From contig JAUIRK010000931.1 of NCBI GenBank assembly GCA_030549495.1, positions 434,001-498,000 on the forward strand: 64,000 bases of DNA, given 5' to 3'. The DNA is from Nectonema munidae (taxonomy: Eukaryota; Nematomorpha; Nectonematoida; Nectonematidae). Below, in pieces: positions 9,036 to 21,317 of this stretch (position 1 is its first letter; each line of letters starts with the position of its first letter). The notes beneath the pieces were generated by a model. It did no database searches. It was not told the DNA's origin and saw nothing but the letters and a program-made list of their open reading frames with translations. Made by a program: the position numbers and the translations under genes.

Positions 9036-12000
9036 GAGAAGAGTTTTTTAAACTCTTTATACTGAAAAAATATTTCTTCAAATATATTACTGTTTTAGTT
9101 TAAAATGCATCCCTTATCTGCTAATTAATGGTATGAAGCCCATGGAAAATATAAACAGTAAAATGGTATTTCTTAAGGACTTATGATATAAGTAATGTAT
9201 TCTGAAAGCCCATAAAAAATGCTTTAATTTGGTATATCGCATGATGCATTTTGTTGAGAAATGTGAAAGTTATAAGCGTTTTAATATTTGACTAAGATTT
9301 AAGCTAGGAACACTACAAATAAACTAAGCGTACACTAGCCCGATAAAATAAACCACACACGCGTGCTAAAGATGTGGTGAAGCGTATGCGAGATAAGAAT
9401 TTCCTGCGCTCACAAACGCGTAATGCAACATGTGTTAATTTTTCTTCGCATAGTTAACCGCTAAAATCAATAACAATCGTTTTAGAATCAATAATGTGAT
9501 TTATTCTTCGCACACTGTCGGTATAAAAATAACGAATGCTCTTCGTTAAAAATTAGAAAGGTTGTATCTAAACTAAATAAAAGTAGACTATGATTATCCA
9601 ACAAAACTCATTATTTCTTCAATGTGGATGCATGCGCACACGTGTTAGATTCGAAAATTATAATTATTTTATAAAAATATAGAAATAAATTTAGGATTAT
9701 AGTGAAAAAAAAATAAATTCATGAGATTACTTATTGAAAAAAATTGATTAAAACACATATTTTGATCTATTTATCTTCTCTTTAGAAATTTATATGGAGT
9801 AAACAATAATAAAAATAATATTTATCCAAAACATATTTTTTTCGAATCAAAGTGTAAATCAAACCCGCACTTAAATTTTCGATGATTAATTCAAAAGAAG
9901 TAAAAAACTAATGTTAATTTATAAAAAACCAAAAACTAAAATGATTTTATAAAAATCTAAAAATAAATAGTGGACTACGATTATCCAACAAAACTTGTAC
10001 ATTCGATCTACATTTTTAACTTCAAAAATAATTTTAAATTTATTAGAAAAACATTATACTGACCAATAAAAAAAACGAAGGTTAATTTATAAAAAAATGA
10101 AAAAACTAATACTATTTTATAAAAATAGATAAAAGTTGACTGACCTCACATAAAAACCCAAAACTAAAATGATTTAATAAAAATCTAAAAATAAATAGTG
10201 GACTACGATTATCAACAAAACTTGTACATTCGATCTACATTTTTCACTTCAAAAATAATTTTAAATTTATTAGAAAAACATTATACTGACCAATAAAAAA
10301 AACGAAGGTTAATTTATAAAAAAAATGGAAAAACTAATACTATTTTATAAAAATTTACAAATAAATTTAGATTCTGAGAGTAGAGTCGTTTTATAATTGT
10401 TCTGGAAATTGTCACATAATATAGGTAAAAATCTGTCCTAATGAAAGGAGCTTTAGTTTAAAATGCATCCCTTATCTGCTAATTAATGGTATGAAGCCCA
10501 TGGAAAATAAAATCAGTAAAATGGTATTTCTTAAGGACTTATGATATAAGTAATGTATTCTGAAAGCCCATAAAAAATGCTTTAATTTGGTATATCGCAG
10601 GATGCATTTTGTTGAGAAATGTGAAAGTTATAAGCGTTTTAATATTTGACTAAAATTTAAGCTAGGAACACTACAAATAAACTAAGCGTACACTAGCCCG
10701 ATAAAATAAACCACACACGCGTGCTAAAGATGTGGTGAAGCGTATGCGAGATAAGAATTCACTGCACTCACAAACGCGTAATGCAACATGTGTTAATCTT
10801 TCTTCGCATAGTTTTATGCTCTAAAATCAATCAATAATGTGATTTATTCTTCGCATACTGTCGGTATAAATATAACGAATGCCCTTCGTTAAAAATTAGA
10901 AAGGTTGTATCTAAACTAAATAAAAGTAGACTACGATTATCCAACAAAACTGGTACATTCAATCGACAAAACCACACACGCGTGCTAAAGATGTGGTGAA
11001 GCGTATGCGAGATAAGAATTCACTGCGCTCACAAACGCGTAATGCAACATGTGTTAATCTTTCTTTCCATAGTTATGCTCTAAAATCAATGAATAATGTG
11101 ATTTATTCTTCGCACACTGTCGGTATAAATATAACGAATACCCTTCGTTAAAAATTAGAAAGGTTGTATCTAAACTAAATAAAAGTAGACTACGATTATC
11201 AAACAAAACTCTTACATTTAATCGACATTTTTCACTTGAAAAATAATTTAAAATTTATTAGAAAAATATTATACTGACCTCTACTGACCCATAAAAAGTA
11301 AAAAATATATATTAATTTTCGACAATTTTATTTTACTATGACATTTTAAAATGTTAAAACCCATATTCTACCTTTGTGAATATAAAATTTTGAAGAAATA
11401 ATATATAAACTCATCACGTTAATTATTGGTATTCTTTGAAACTAGATAAAAGTTGACTGACCTCACATAAAAGCGGATTTTGAAAAAATAAAAATATATT
11501 TATTTGTAAAACCTAGCGTATTTTACCCACAAATAGTATAGCTTCAAATCTTGTACATTCGATCAACATTTTTCACTTCAAAAATAATTTTAAATTTATT
11601 AGAAAAACATTATACTGACCTATACTACTGACCCAAAAAAAGTAAAAAATATATAATTAATTTTTGGCAGTTTTCTTTAACTATGAAATTTTAAAATGTG
11701 AAAAATCATATTTTACCTTTGTGAATATATAATATTCAAAAAATATTTTATAAATTAAGAAGGTTAATTATTATTGGTATTTTTTGAAACTAGATAAAAC
11801 TTGACTGACCTCACATAAAAGCAGATTTTGGAAAAATAAAAATATATTTATTTGTATAACCTAGCCTATGTTAACCACAAAGAGTATACCTTTCCAATGA
11901 CACCATTTTCATTTAATTTTTTTTTTTAAAAAAAGACACATTATGCTTCAACAAAAAGGTGGTCCTTAATTTTTTCAAAAATTTAGACAAAATTTTTCGA

Positions 12001-12175
12001 AGTAATATCCATTTATTAAAATTTTTTAAAACTTTTGCAAAAATAAATTATTCTAGAGTATGTAGCAAACGATAAGCTTTCTAATGATATATATATCATG
12101 AAAAAGAAATATTGAAAAACAGTTTAATTCTTTCTTCAAATCAAACAAGTAAAAATTTGCAAAAAGTAGTAGTAG

Positions 12176-12206
<31 letters not shown>

Positions 12207-12384
12207 TACATAAACATTTCAACCAATCATATAGTTTTTATGAAATAAAACTGCAATTTCAAAGTTAAATTTTTTGAACTTTTAGGTAGAATTTTTGAAA
12301 TGTGGCTTTCAATATGTATGTAAAATATTTTTTGAAAATTTTTATTTTAAGTATATTTTTTAAGCATTTTACGATTTACACATT
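9036..12384. mobile_element. Core of foldback structure, non-coding, with long internal direct repeats
   Basis: An AT-rich core with no supportable gene. A block of about 500 bases (9078-9640) recurs at 10448-10965, and its later half recurs at about 10966-11215. Each copy contains ACCACACACGCGTGCTAAAGATG and GGTTGTATCTAAACTAAAT. A second motif (TTGTACATTCGATCTACATTTTT followed by TTCAAAAATAATTTTAAATT) occurs near 9990, 10222, 11180 and 11550. The flanking inverted repeats suggest a foldback-type DNA transposon, but no transposase is present. Confidence 0.55.
12166..12202 (+). repeat. (AGT/ATT)n trinucleotide repeat
   Basis: Three AGT units pass into about nine ATT/TTA units, a simple microsatellite inside the foldback core. 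Confidence 0.9.
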
Positions 12385-12965
12385 TAAATATATAATCTCA
12401 TAACCTGTACGGTTGAACGCTGGTAGACAACTGCGTGTTATCTCCAACCCGTATATTACGATGATTCTTCTCCAACCTGTATTCTACGATGATTCATCTC
12501 CAAACTATATACTACAATGATTCATCTCCAACCTGTATACTACGATAATTCATCTCCAACCTGTATACTACGATGATTCATCTTCAACCTGTATACTACG
12601 ATGGTTTCTATTCCATGTACAAATAACTAGGGAGACAATGTTCAACTTTCTGTTCACATTCTGCTAGATGTAAGATTTGATATACCTCATTTGGGGAGAC
12701 GATGCTACATAAGTTATTACCTATATACATTTGTATACTACGTTGGTTCATCTCCAAACTGTATACCGCGATAATTCATCTCCAACCTATATAATATATT
12801 TTATCAAATAATCAAAATAAAATTCTGTAATCAAAGAATCGAAAAATATTCTTTAAAAAATCAAAAAATATCAAACTTTCTGTTCATATTTTGCTACCTT
12901 ATACGATGTTACAAAAGTTATTACCTATACTTTGCAATTTGCACGATTTTAAATATTATATTTAA
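12385..12965 (+). repeat. 28-bp minisatellite module, right arm of foldback structure
   Basis: A direct-orientation copy of the module: five or six 28-base units, the ACTAGGGAGACAATG spacer, then the AT-rich tail ending at TTTAAATATTATATTTA. It is the inverse of 8370-9035, so it closes the foldback around the 9.0-12.4 kb core. Confidence 0.8.
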
Positions 12966-13690
12966 AAATTTTTTTGTTTTATTTTTGTTTGCACAATTAT
13001 AACTTCGTTTTATACCCTTGCCCCTGAATCAATCACATTTTTTTCATATAAACATCGCAGGGTGTCTAGTAGACTCTTTGCCTTTAGACTACATTCACTC
13101 ATATAAAACTACCAAACCTTCAGTTATTTGTTTTCTCTATGAATCAAATATCCTTTCATCAATTCCTGTAATGTGCCTGGTAGACTACTTCATTTTTCAA
13201 ATGAATAGACTATTCCACCCCCTAACATTTTTGGATTTTTTTAACCTAATGTATATTCGATGGTTGTAGGTAAAAATGCCACCAATTAAAAAGTTAGAAA
13301 AAATGTCCCCTAATCTTTGATTTTCAGGATTTTTTTAATTATATAAATATTTTTATTTGGTACCGTTTTTGAAAGGCTAAATTTCTAAAATTTCTTAATC
13401 TATAGGGTTTTTTCTTTATAAAGTTCTTGAAAACAATAGCAAAGGTGCAGATTTGTGGGAATGTGTTCTTAAAATCAGTTAAAATACAAATTATATTTAG
13501 AAAGTGTTCTGATACACACAAATTCCAAAAATATTTGCTGTTTTATAAAAAAAAATTTGTATTTAAAAAATTGTCATATGCTGAGTTTTTTAGGTTACTT
13601 TAATTAAATTTTAAATGTTTTAGATGAAAAGTTGACTTTTTTTTTTACAAAAAAAATTTATTTGACATATCTTTTTTAAAAATTTTAATT
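12966..13690. other. AT-rich DNA without recognised features
   Basis: Open frames here are short and match nothing I recognise. No repeats or splice-flanked exons are seen. Confidence 0.5.
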
Positions 13691-13699
13691 AATAATTTT

Positions 13700-13832
13700 T
13701 TGTGTTGGGGCATTTTTTCATAATTTTAAATTAGGGCATTTTTTTCGGGGGCATTTTTACTGGGAGCATTTTTTCCTACTTTTTAATCAGGGCATTTTTT
13801 CCTACTTTTTAATTGGGGGCATTTTTTTGCGC
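13700..13832 (+). repeat. Short tandem units around GGGGCATTTTTT
   Basis: Five copies of a G(G)GGCATTTTTT core, spaced 20-30 bases apart and several followed by CCTACTTTTTAAT. It is an irregular minisatellite. Confidence 0.7.
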
Positions 13833-14085
13833 ACTATATTCGATATGCAAATTTAATTAAAATATTTTCGCTGGAAGTATAGTATTTAAATTCACCAATT
13901 TTGTAAAAAAAAAATATAATGTTGTCTTATAAATTTAGGACTTTAGGTATGCGCTGAGTACACTCTATTTTAAAGGATTGCTTGAATATTTGATCTCCCG
14001 TGGTATTTCCAGACCACTAATTTTGAAAATTGCAAGAAAAAAATTTCGCCCCCCCCCCAATAATTTTGAGGATGTGCGCCCCTGG

Positions 14086-14197
14086 ACAAAATGTCTTATG
14101 AAAATAACGGGGCGAATTGTCCATGAAACAAAATGTCTTATGAAAATAATGAGGCGAACTGTCTTATGAAAATAATTGGGCGAAATGTCCGAGCACC
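14086..14197 (+). repeat. Tandem repeat, units of about 30-42 bp (AAAATGTCTTATGAAAATAA...)
   Basis: Three units share TGTCTTATGAAAATAA followed by GGGCGAA-TGTCC or a close variant. It may be the remnant of a MITE whose GGACAAAATGTC ends were duplicated. Confidence 0.65.
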
Positions 14198-14719
14198 AAA
14201 CTAACATAAATCAAAGTATACGAGAAAAGAAAATCATTGCGTTTTTGAATATTTCTGTCTACAAATAAAATTCTGACAGCTGTCATAAATAGATCAAGTA
14301 CATTTTTAACAACTGAAACATTTTGTTTCGATATTATATTTTTATTATAATAATCAACAAATTTTCTTAAAAAAAGTGATTTGATTATGTACAGTGTTAC
14401 TTCGAATCGTGAATATCGAATTAGTCGAATCGAACATTATAAAAATATCTCTGCTCAAATATTAAGCAAATAGAGTATTCTTGCTTTTAAACTGAATAGA
14501 TAGTCAAAATATTCATTCCAAAATAAGTATTGAAAAAAATTTCTTGACTTGAAAAAATTAAAGTTTTCAAATGTTACAAAATGTAGCAAACGTAGTGATA
14601 AAGATTAAGTGACTTTTGTTGAAAAAGTTCTTAGCGCGAGTCTAACAATATTCATTGATATAAAATTGTAACGATTGAAAACTATTTTAATTAAACTCTA
14701 AATGCAAATTAGACAGAAG

Positions 14720-14916
14720 CAGTGGTGTAGTCAAAAAAAAGTTGATAGAAGGGCACAATTTTAAAACAAAAAACTTGCGCAACATTATTTATACATTCTT
14801 GACACTTTCATTGGAGAAATTTTCAAAAACTGATATCGCATAAGATGCATGGGGCACCATGCGGTACATAGGAGTGTGGGCACGGCCCCTCATGCCCCAG
14901 TCTAGCTACGTCACTG
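14720..14916. mobile_element. hAT MITE with 8-bp target duplication
   Basis: The element runs from CAGTGGTGTAGTC to CTAGCTACGTCACTG, giving imperfect terminal inverted repeats of hAT type. The eight bases before it (GACAGAAG) and after it (GAGAGAAG) differ at one position, as expected for an aged hAT target duplication. It is 197 bp with no coding capacity. Confidence 0.7.
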
Positions 14917-14924
14917 GAGAGAAG

Positions 14925-15347
14925 AAAGCTGAATGAGATAGGAGAGCTTAACAAGAGAAGAGGGCTTGAATGAAATAAGAAAGCTTGAGTGAATGATTGA
15001 GTTTTAGCAGAGAAAGAGGAAGAGAAAAACAGAGGAGACAGAAAGAGAAATAGAATCACTGTGACAGAAGATGAGAAAATCTAATGGATCATCAACATGT
15101 GTTTGCAAATACTACAGAAGAGACACTGTGATAAATATTGTTTACTTATTGTGTGCATATTGAAGCAATGGATTATTATTATATAGCTCTCACGCATCGT
15201 CTGTAAAATATGTTCGATAGGAAAAATGCGATAGGAATTTCAGAGCAGCTTGGCATGATGTTTGATTGATTCGAAAGTCTGCATTCATTCTATGCGATCA
15301 TCATACATGTTTTATAAACAAGCAGCAACTTTTACTTATATAAAATT

Positions 15348-15350
<3 letters not shown>
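14925..15350. other. Purine-rich low-complexity stretch
   Basis: The first 130 bases are an A/G-rich strand (AGAGAAGAAAGC-type repeats). The rest is unremarkable AT-rich DNA. Confidence 0.5.
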
Positions 15351-15383
<33 letters not shown>

Positions 15384-15390
15384 CCCCCCC
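15351..15390. repeat. Abutting poly-G and poly-C runs (29 G + 11 C)
   Basis: Twenty-nine G are followed directly by eleven C, a perfect G/C palindrome at the junction. It sits exactly at the 5' truncation point of the LINE that follows. Run lengths this long are prone to assembly error. Confidence 0.85.
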
Positions 15391-15988
15391 TCGCCCTCCC
15401 GGATGTGCGCCCCTGTTTTACACGCCTGCACTACGATAACCAACAGCATTAACTACCTCCTTCCCAACTTTACAACCATACATTTCTAAACCGATGCACA
15501 AAACATAATCCACAATCTTTCTCTATCACACAACATCTCCTTTCCCTCCTTTCAACTCACCTCCTCCCTAATCAATCTTATAAAACATTTCCACATACAC
15601 CTATGCTGGTGCCCTGCTCACCTAAACATACCAGAAAACTTCCTCGTAGACTACTTAATCTCAAACTTACACCTAACCTCCCACATCCCTCTCATCAACT
15701 CCCTACCTCTCAAAACCTTTCTAACGCACATAGATGTTCTGTTACACTCAACACTAATAAAATCATTAGCAACCTTCATTAACACCATTGAAACAACTCT
15801 CACCACCGTTGATAACCCTATAAGAAACTAATCTGCCTTTCCTTTCTATTTTTAGAATAACATCTGTAACTCCTTCCTATCTCTACCAACATCTCCATCT
15901 TCCTTAACCAACTCCCAAGCACTCGAGCATATCAGCACACGCTGGAAAGTGCTTTGATATCTCCTACCTACCTACCTACCTACCTACC
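15391..15988 (+). mobile_element. LINE 3' end (I-like, with RNase H), 5'-truncated
   Basis: The plus strand reads HIHLCWCPAHLNIPENFLVD near 15585-15650. This has the W-P-H-I-N-D spacing of the RNase H domain at the end of ORF2 in I-clade LINEs. The frame continues to SLATFINTIETTLTTVDNPI and a TAA at about 15830. A 3'UTR follows, ending CGAGCATATCAGCACACGCT, GGAAAGTGCTTTGATATCTC and a (CTAC)n tail at 15960-15988. A related 3' end lies in opposite orientation at 17036-17425. Only the last part of the element survives. Confidence 0.75.
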
Positions 15989-17035
15989 TTCCATACTTAA
16001 AAATGTATAATGTACTATAAGTAAATTGTTCATTATATTATTATTTATTATTATTTTACCATTTGTTCTTATAATAATATTTTATTAATATAATTATCTT
16101 CAAACTTCAGCTTTAATCTTCTCTTCTTCACTAAATACTTTGGTTGTTAATGACTCAGACTATGTATATTTTTAAACTCCATTCTTCCATTTACCCTTCT
16201 ATTTTGTTTCATTTTTCTTATTTGTGTCTTTTTTGTTTTATTTTCTTTCATACATTCTTTGTCTATCTGCAGCGATAGCCTAAACAGGTTTGTTCACTTT
16301 TCTTAATAATAAATCACTAATTATTTAAAATAAATATAAAAAAATAAGAAATTAAATAACTTCCCAAATAATGACATTTAACCAAAAATTCTTGATAATG
16401 CACATTTTAAAATTTTTCTTGAAAGTTATAAAAGGGTTAAACAAGACGTCCACAAGTAAGTCGGTTCAGGCTAAGACGTCAACTTAATGGCAATTTTTAT
16501 ATGTAAATTAAGAGCTATAAACACCGATTATGCATCAAGCTATTTTTAGCTGTAAAAAATGCACTTTTTTGCCTGGCCCAGGGAAGTCTATTTCAGAAGA
16601 GTTTCAAACTTAAAAAAATGATTCAATTACTTGAAGTTAGATATAAATTTAAGTTATTCATAACAAAAACATTTTTCACGTAATGAAAACTGAACTTGAA
16701 CAAGATAAATCTTCGGCATTTTATCACTTAGTAATGATCTTGATCCGAAAATTTCAAAAGTAGTGAATAAGGTTAAAAGTTTTAATGTTTCTTTATAAAA
16801 TAACTGTTAAGGATGACTTTACTTTTCTTTGTTAAGTTTTCAAATCACTTACTGTTGAGAAAAAAAACAACTACTAAAGATATTTACAGAATTAATGTGA
16901 GATTTCCATTTTCAAAATATTATATCAACAGCTGCAGATCAATCACTAATCAGAACATATAAATATCCTTGTACTTTTTAGAAATCTTAACCCGAAAATT
17001 CTCAACATTATATAATCCTTCATAATTATTATAGT
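15989..17035. other. AT-rich spacer between two inverted LINE ends
   Basis: No gene or repeat family is recognised in this kilobase. Confidence 0.5.
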
Positions 17036-17425
17036 AGGTAGGTGGTAGGTAGGTGGATTTCAAAGCACTTTCCAGCGTGAGCTGATATGCTCGCGTAAGC
17101 TTGAGAGTTGGTTAAGGAAGATGCAGATGTTGGTAGAGATAGGTTGTCCTAAAAGTAGAAGAGAAAAGCAGATTAGTTTGTTATAGGGTTATCGACGGTG
17201 GTGAGAGTTGTTTCAATGGTGTCAATGAGGGTTGCTAGGGATTTTAGTAGTGTTGGGTGTAACAGAAGATCTGAGAGTGTTGTTGGAGATCTGTTAAGTA
17301 AAGAAAGGTAGCGAAATAGAAGATCTTGGCGATGATAAGAGAAGATTTGACATGTGAATATGATGTGGTATGGCGTTTCTATTGTGTCGCATCCGAAACG
17401 ACAGTATGCATTTTCGCTTACTTTA
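17036..17425 (-). mobile_element. LINE 3' end of the same family, inverted
   Basis: On the minus strand this reads CRFGCDTIETPYHIIFTC, a C-C-H-C knuckle typical of the ORF2 C-terminus of I/R1/Jockey-type LINEs. It then runs through SLATLIDTIETTLTTVDNPI to a stop, and the 3'UTR and CTAC-type tail match the copy at 15391-15988. The two copies share the sequence from about TTACACCCAACACT to the tail. This copy is cut off upstream of the knuckle. Confidence 0.75.
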
Positions 17426-20400
17426 ATTCAGAAAATTATTATAGTAACAAAAATTATTAATAAAAAAAAATATTTATTAAAATTTTATTAATTTGTTTTT
17501 TGATACGTTTCAATTCTATTATTTATTCAAATTTGTAATTGGATTATTTTCTTAAATAATTATAAAAGTTAATAAGTCGGATTTATCTATTATATGAAGC
17601 ATTTTATGGTTGATCATTTTATTCTGTGTAACATGGTCAACTTAAGGTAAAAATTATATTATATTATAGAACATATAAACCTATTGTTTTGTTCGTTTCA
17701 AATAATAAAAATACCTAAAATATTTTAGAAACTTTGTTCTTAAATCTGCTTTAGCTGTAATGTAAAATAAACTATATTTTATTTAATCACTAGATTAACC
17801 CATATCATCTTATCGTCAGTTTAAACTGACGCATACTGTATCTTGATTTTAATAAGATGGGTTTTGAAAATATTTTATTATATTAAATATATACATTATT
17901 TCTTGGAATCTTAAAATAAATATAAAATATGATGCTAGAAAAAAACAGAAAAACATCGAATTGAATATTAATTCTTTGAAGTGACCAAGGATTGCTCCTT
18001 TGAGTTGACAAAAAAATCAATATTTTTATAATGTAACAAAGAAATGAGACAGTGCATAATTTTTGGAACCATAATTATCAGAAAAAGTTTTTTTAGTGAA
18101 ACCAAGTATTGTGATGATTTCAAAATAATTTTCTAATGTTTATTATTGATAAAAATAAGGATGCATCCAGAAAATAAACAATTTCTTTTTTGTAACTCTG
18201 CCTTTGGGATAACATAACTGCTAAATTACGAATGTGTAATTTTTCATTTGAAAAATTAATTTTCTATTTTAAAGTTAATGAATAATTGCAATTATGGATA
18301 TTATGTGGTATGAAATTGTATTATGTTTTTCAATCTACGAATGCAATATGTAAAAGTTTTGCATCAGGTACGGTTGCCAGAAGTGGCAATTTTACTGGAT
18401 AATTCCTTTTTTTTGGAAATTGCTTAACTGCAATTTCAAATGTATTTTTATATATATGTATTTTCATTCACTAATCCTATATGTCAAAAAAGGAGTTAAA
18501 AAATATACACTTAAATGGGTATGCAAACTCATCTTTTACTTTCAAAGTATTTTTCATATTAATTATTTTTTGTAAGAAATACAAAATTTGTTTTTTAACC
18601 TTTTTCAATTACATTTTTGTCATGGTTTGATAGTGTAAAAATATGGCAATTTTATCACCAGATAAACTTGTAGACAAGATTTAAACCAGTTTATGACAAT
18701 CTATAGTTTAAAAAATAAATTATACGATCAAGATTTTTTGCTAATTATTATTGCATTAATATATTTAATTCAAACGTTTGGTATTTAATTCACTCAAAAT
18801 ATTTCGCCCGCCAGTAAATGAGCTTTCATAAATGACAATGTCAAATACTTATCCATCATGCTCAATCTAATAATATTTTTATATAATATTAATGATTATC
18901 ATCCTAAACTCCATTAGGGTGAAAGTTGGACGGAGATCTTGGGTGAAAATAATTAAGGTGGGAAATTAAGTGAATTTAATTTATAATACAATTATAAAAA
19001 TGATATGAGAAATTAAAATGAATTTAATCTATAATATGGTCTTTGAATTTATAATGTGTTATTTAATCTAATTTATATTTTTGAGTCGTTTGTATTTGTT
19101 ATGCCGCCTACTAATAGGCTCCTAAACATTTTTTTAATGATATCCTGTATGGTAGAAATAATGTTTAAATTAAAGTTCAACTTTTTCAAGCATGGTACAC
19201 AATACCTTTCAAGACCTCATTCTTCGACTTCTAAGAGATGATACTTCTAATCTAAACGTATTAGATCGACGTCTTGAAAGAAGCTCCTAAAAAGTCAATA
19301 AAGTGTTATAGTTGTTATAAATTAATGAATCGGACAAAATATTCCAGATTTTTTGACAGGAAAAATGGTTTTAATTACAAATGCAGGAACTAAGTGCTCA
19401 AACTACAAATCCACAAAGTTTATTACATTTGGATTTTTTCGCGTTCTGTTGTACAAAATGGATAGGTGTTATATATCTATAGTGAGTGCATCGCAGAAAA
19501 CTTTTGGAGCTGCCCTAGAACGAAACATCTCCTTGCATGTGGTACACTTTCTCATATTTGCACTTTGGTCTCTTCGATACTAGCCTAGAATCTTGAATTG
19601 TCTATATAGAAATTGTTGAGACGAATGCTATCGCCAGTCTTCTTTCTATAATGCTAAAAGTGGTTGAGAAAGGATCTATAAAATTGACCGTGATGAGTGG
19701 AGAGCTTACATTATTGAATATTCAAATGCTAACTCAGATTTGCAGACGCAAATGACAAAAATATTACATTGAAGCTATGTGTGGCTCCGAAAACTTTTTT
19801 ATATTCTTTCCAAGAATTAAATAATGCTCTAGAAATGCTAAACAAGCTCTCTAGTTTTCAATAGTCATAGTAAAATTCCTCAATCTTTTAATAAACTCTC
19901 TTAATAATGTTTTTATTGTATTTTTCATTGTATCATATATTTGGCGTAACTATTTTTAATGCGGCAATTCATAATGTGACAATTCTTCAGGTGATCCAGT
20001 CTCTCTAGATATAAATTGTTGATATTTTTACCTCTGAATAATTTGTGTTGATATATATATTTTTACTAATTTTTGAATAATTGGCATGGCCTTAACAAAT
20101 CGAACATTGTTAATTGATCATAAGTATTTTTTTTCAATTCATACATATGTTATGAATGCTGTATATCAATGCTTGATATGCAGTTATAATTTATTAACAC
20201 ATTCACTTTTAAATATTTCCACGAAATCCATAAAATCTTTTTTCTCTACTCAAGAAAACCTAAACTATTTTCTACAATTTTCATAGATCATGTAAAAAAG
20301 CGAAAAAGTCGACAACTTTCTGACCTTCTTTCTGACCTTAACTTATTAAATCTATATTTGCTTTCTTTTCCTACGATTATAGCTCAACCGTTAGCCTCGG

Positions 20401-21250
20401 TGCTATCGTTTTTCTTTGAAATAATCCATATTTTTTCTCAAAAATAATTTTTTCTTAAAACTAATTTTTTCTCTTCTGGTTCAGGTGGTCCTTCGTATTT
20501 GCCTACTGAAACTTCAAATTTGTTCTCATGTAGGACTTTGGTTAGAAGCTTCCTTATACCTCGCCATTGTCTAACTCGGTGCTCTGCAAACAACGATTAT
20601 TCGCCAGTTAGCAAACTTTAGATCAATTAAGGAATCTGATATTACTACACTGATTAGGCCAAAATATATATTAAAGGTTAGAATAAAGCACAAATAAATC
20701 GTTTCTTTTTAGCACATTCTTAGATTTGTATGCATTCCATTTTTTATTTACGTAAATTTTTTTGACATACTTACAATAATTAAATCGAGTTTGCTCAAGA
20801 TTTCAGAGTTTAAATTTAAATATATTTTATTTCTCCTGAAAATGATAAGTATATTCGCTATTAAACACTTGATCCAACAATGATGACCTGGTAAAAAATC
20901 CTAAACTTGTACTCTAACTGGAGCGACAACTCTTGCCTGATTTTTTTTGCTCCTGTTTTTATTCCTCATCTTGCGAGCAACATTACACACAGCATGATAT
21001 GTATGCTCTTCACTAAGTCACCTATTCAATCTCTTCATGCTTTGACTACTATGAGTTTAGTAATTTAATCAAGCCATTAATAGCAACACTTTTTTCATTT
21101 TTAACGAGAAAAATGTCTTTTATAGTGAATATCAAGTTTGTTCATTCGAGGATTTTCTGCAGTACATAACTAATGCTGCATGAATTTAGAATTTTAGTGT
21201 GGCTGGTTTACTTAATTTCTGTAATGTGATTCCCTTAACTATAATTCTTA
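17426..21250. other. AT-rich intergenic DNA
   Basis: No gene supported. Around 18770-18860 the sequence GTATTTAATTCACTCAAAATATTT, split here for length, resembles the distal flank of the satellite at 58.5 kb and may be part of the same element. A candidate exon-like stretch at 20485-20620, behind a TTCTGGTTCAG acceptor, has no recognisable product. Confidence 0.4.
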
Positions 21251-21260
21251 TATCTCATTA

Positions 21261-21317
21261 TATTTTTAGAGTTTTTTAATTAGAAATATTACATAGTTTG
21301 TTTTTATATTAAAGTCA
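21261..21317 (+). promoter_or_regulatory. Acceptor-like TATTTTTAG and leader of kinase copy B
   Basis: TATTTTTAG ends at 21269, 48 bases before the ATG, matching the site before copy A. The last bases before the start, TATTAAAGTCA, also match copy A with few changes. Confidence 0.35.
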
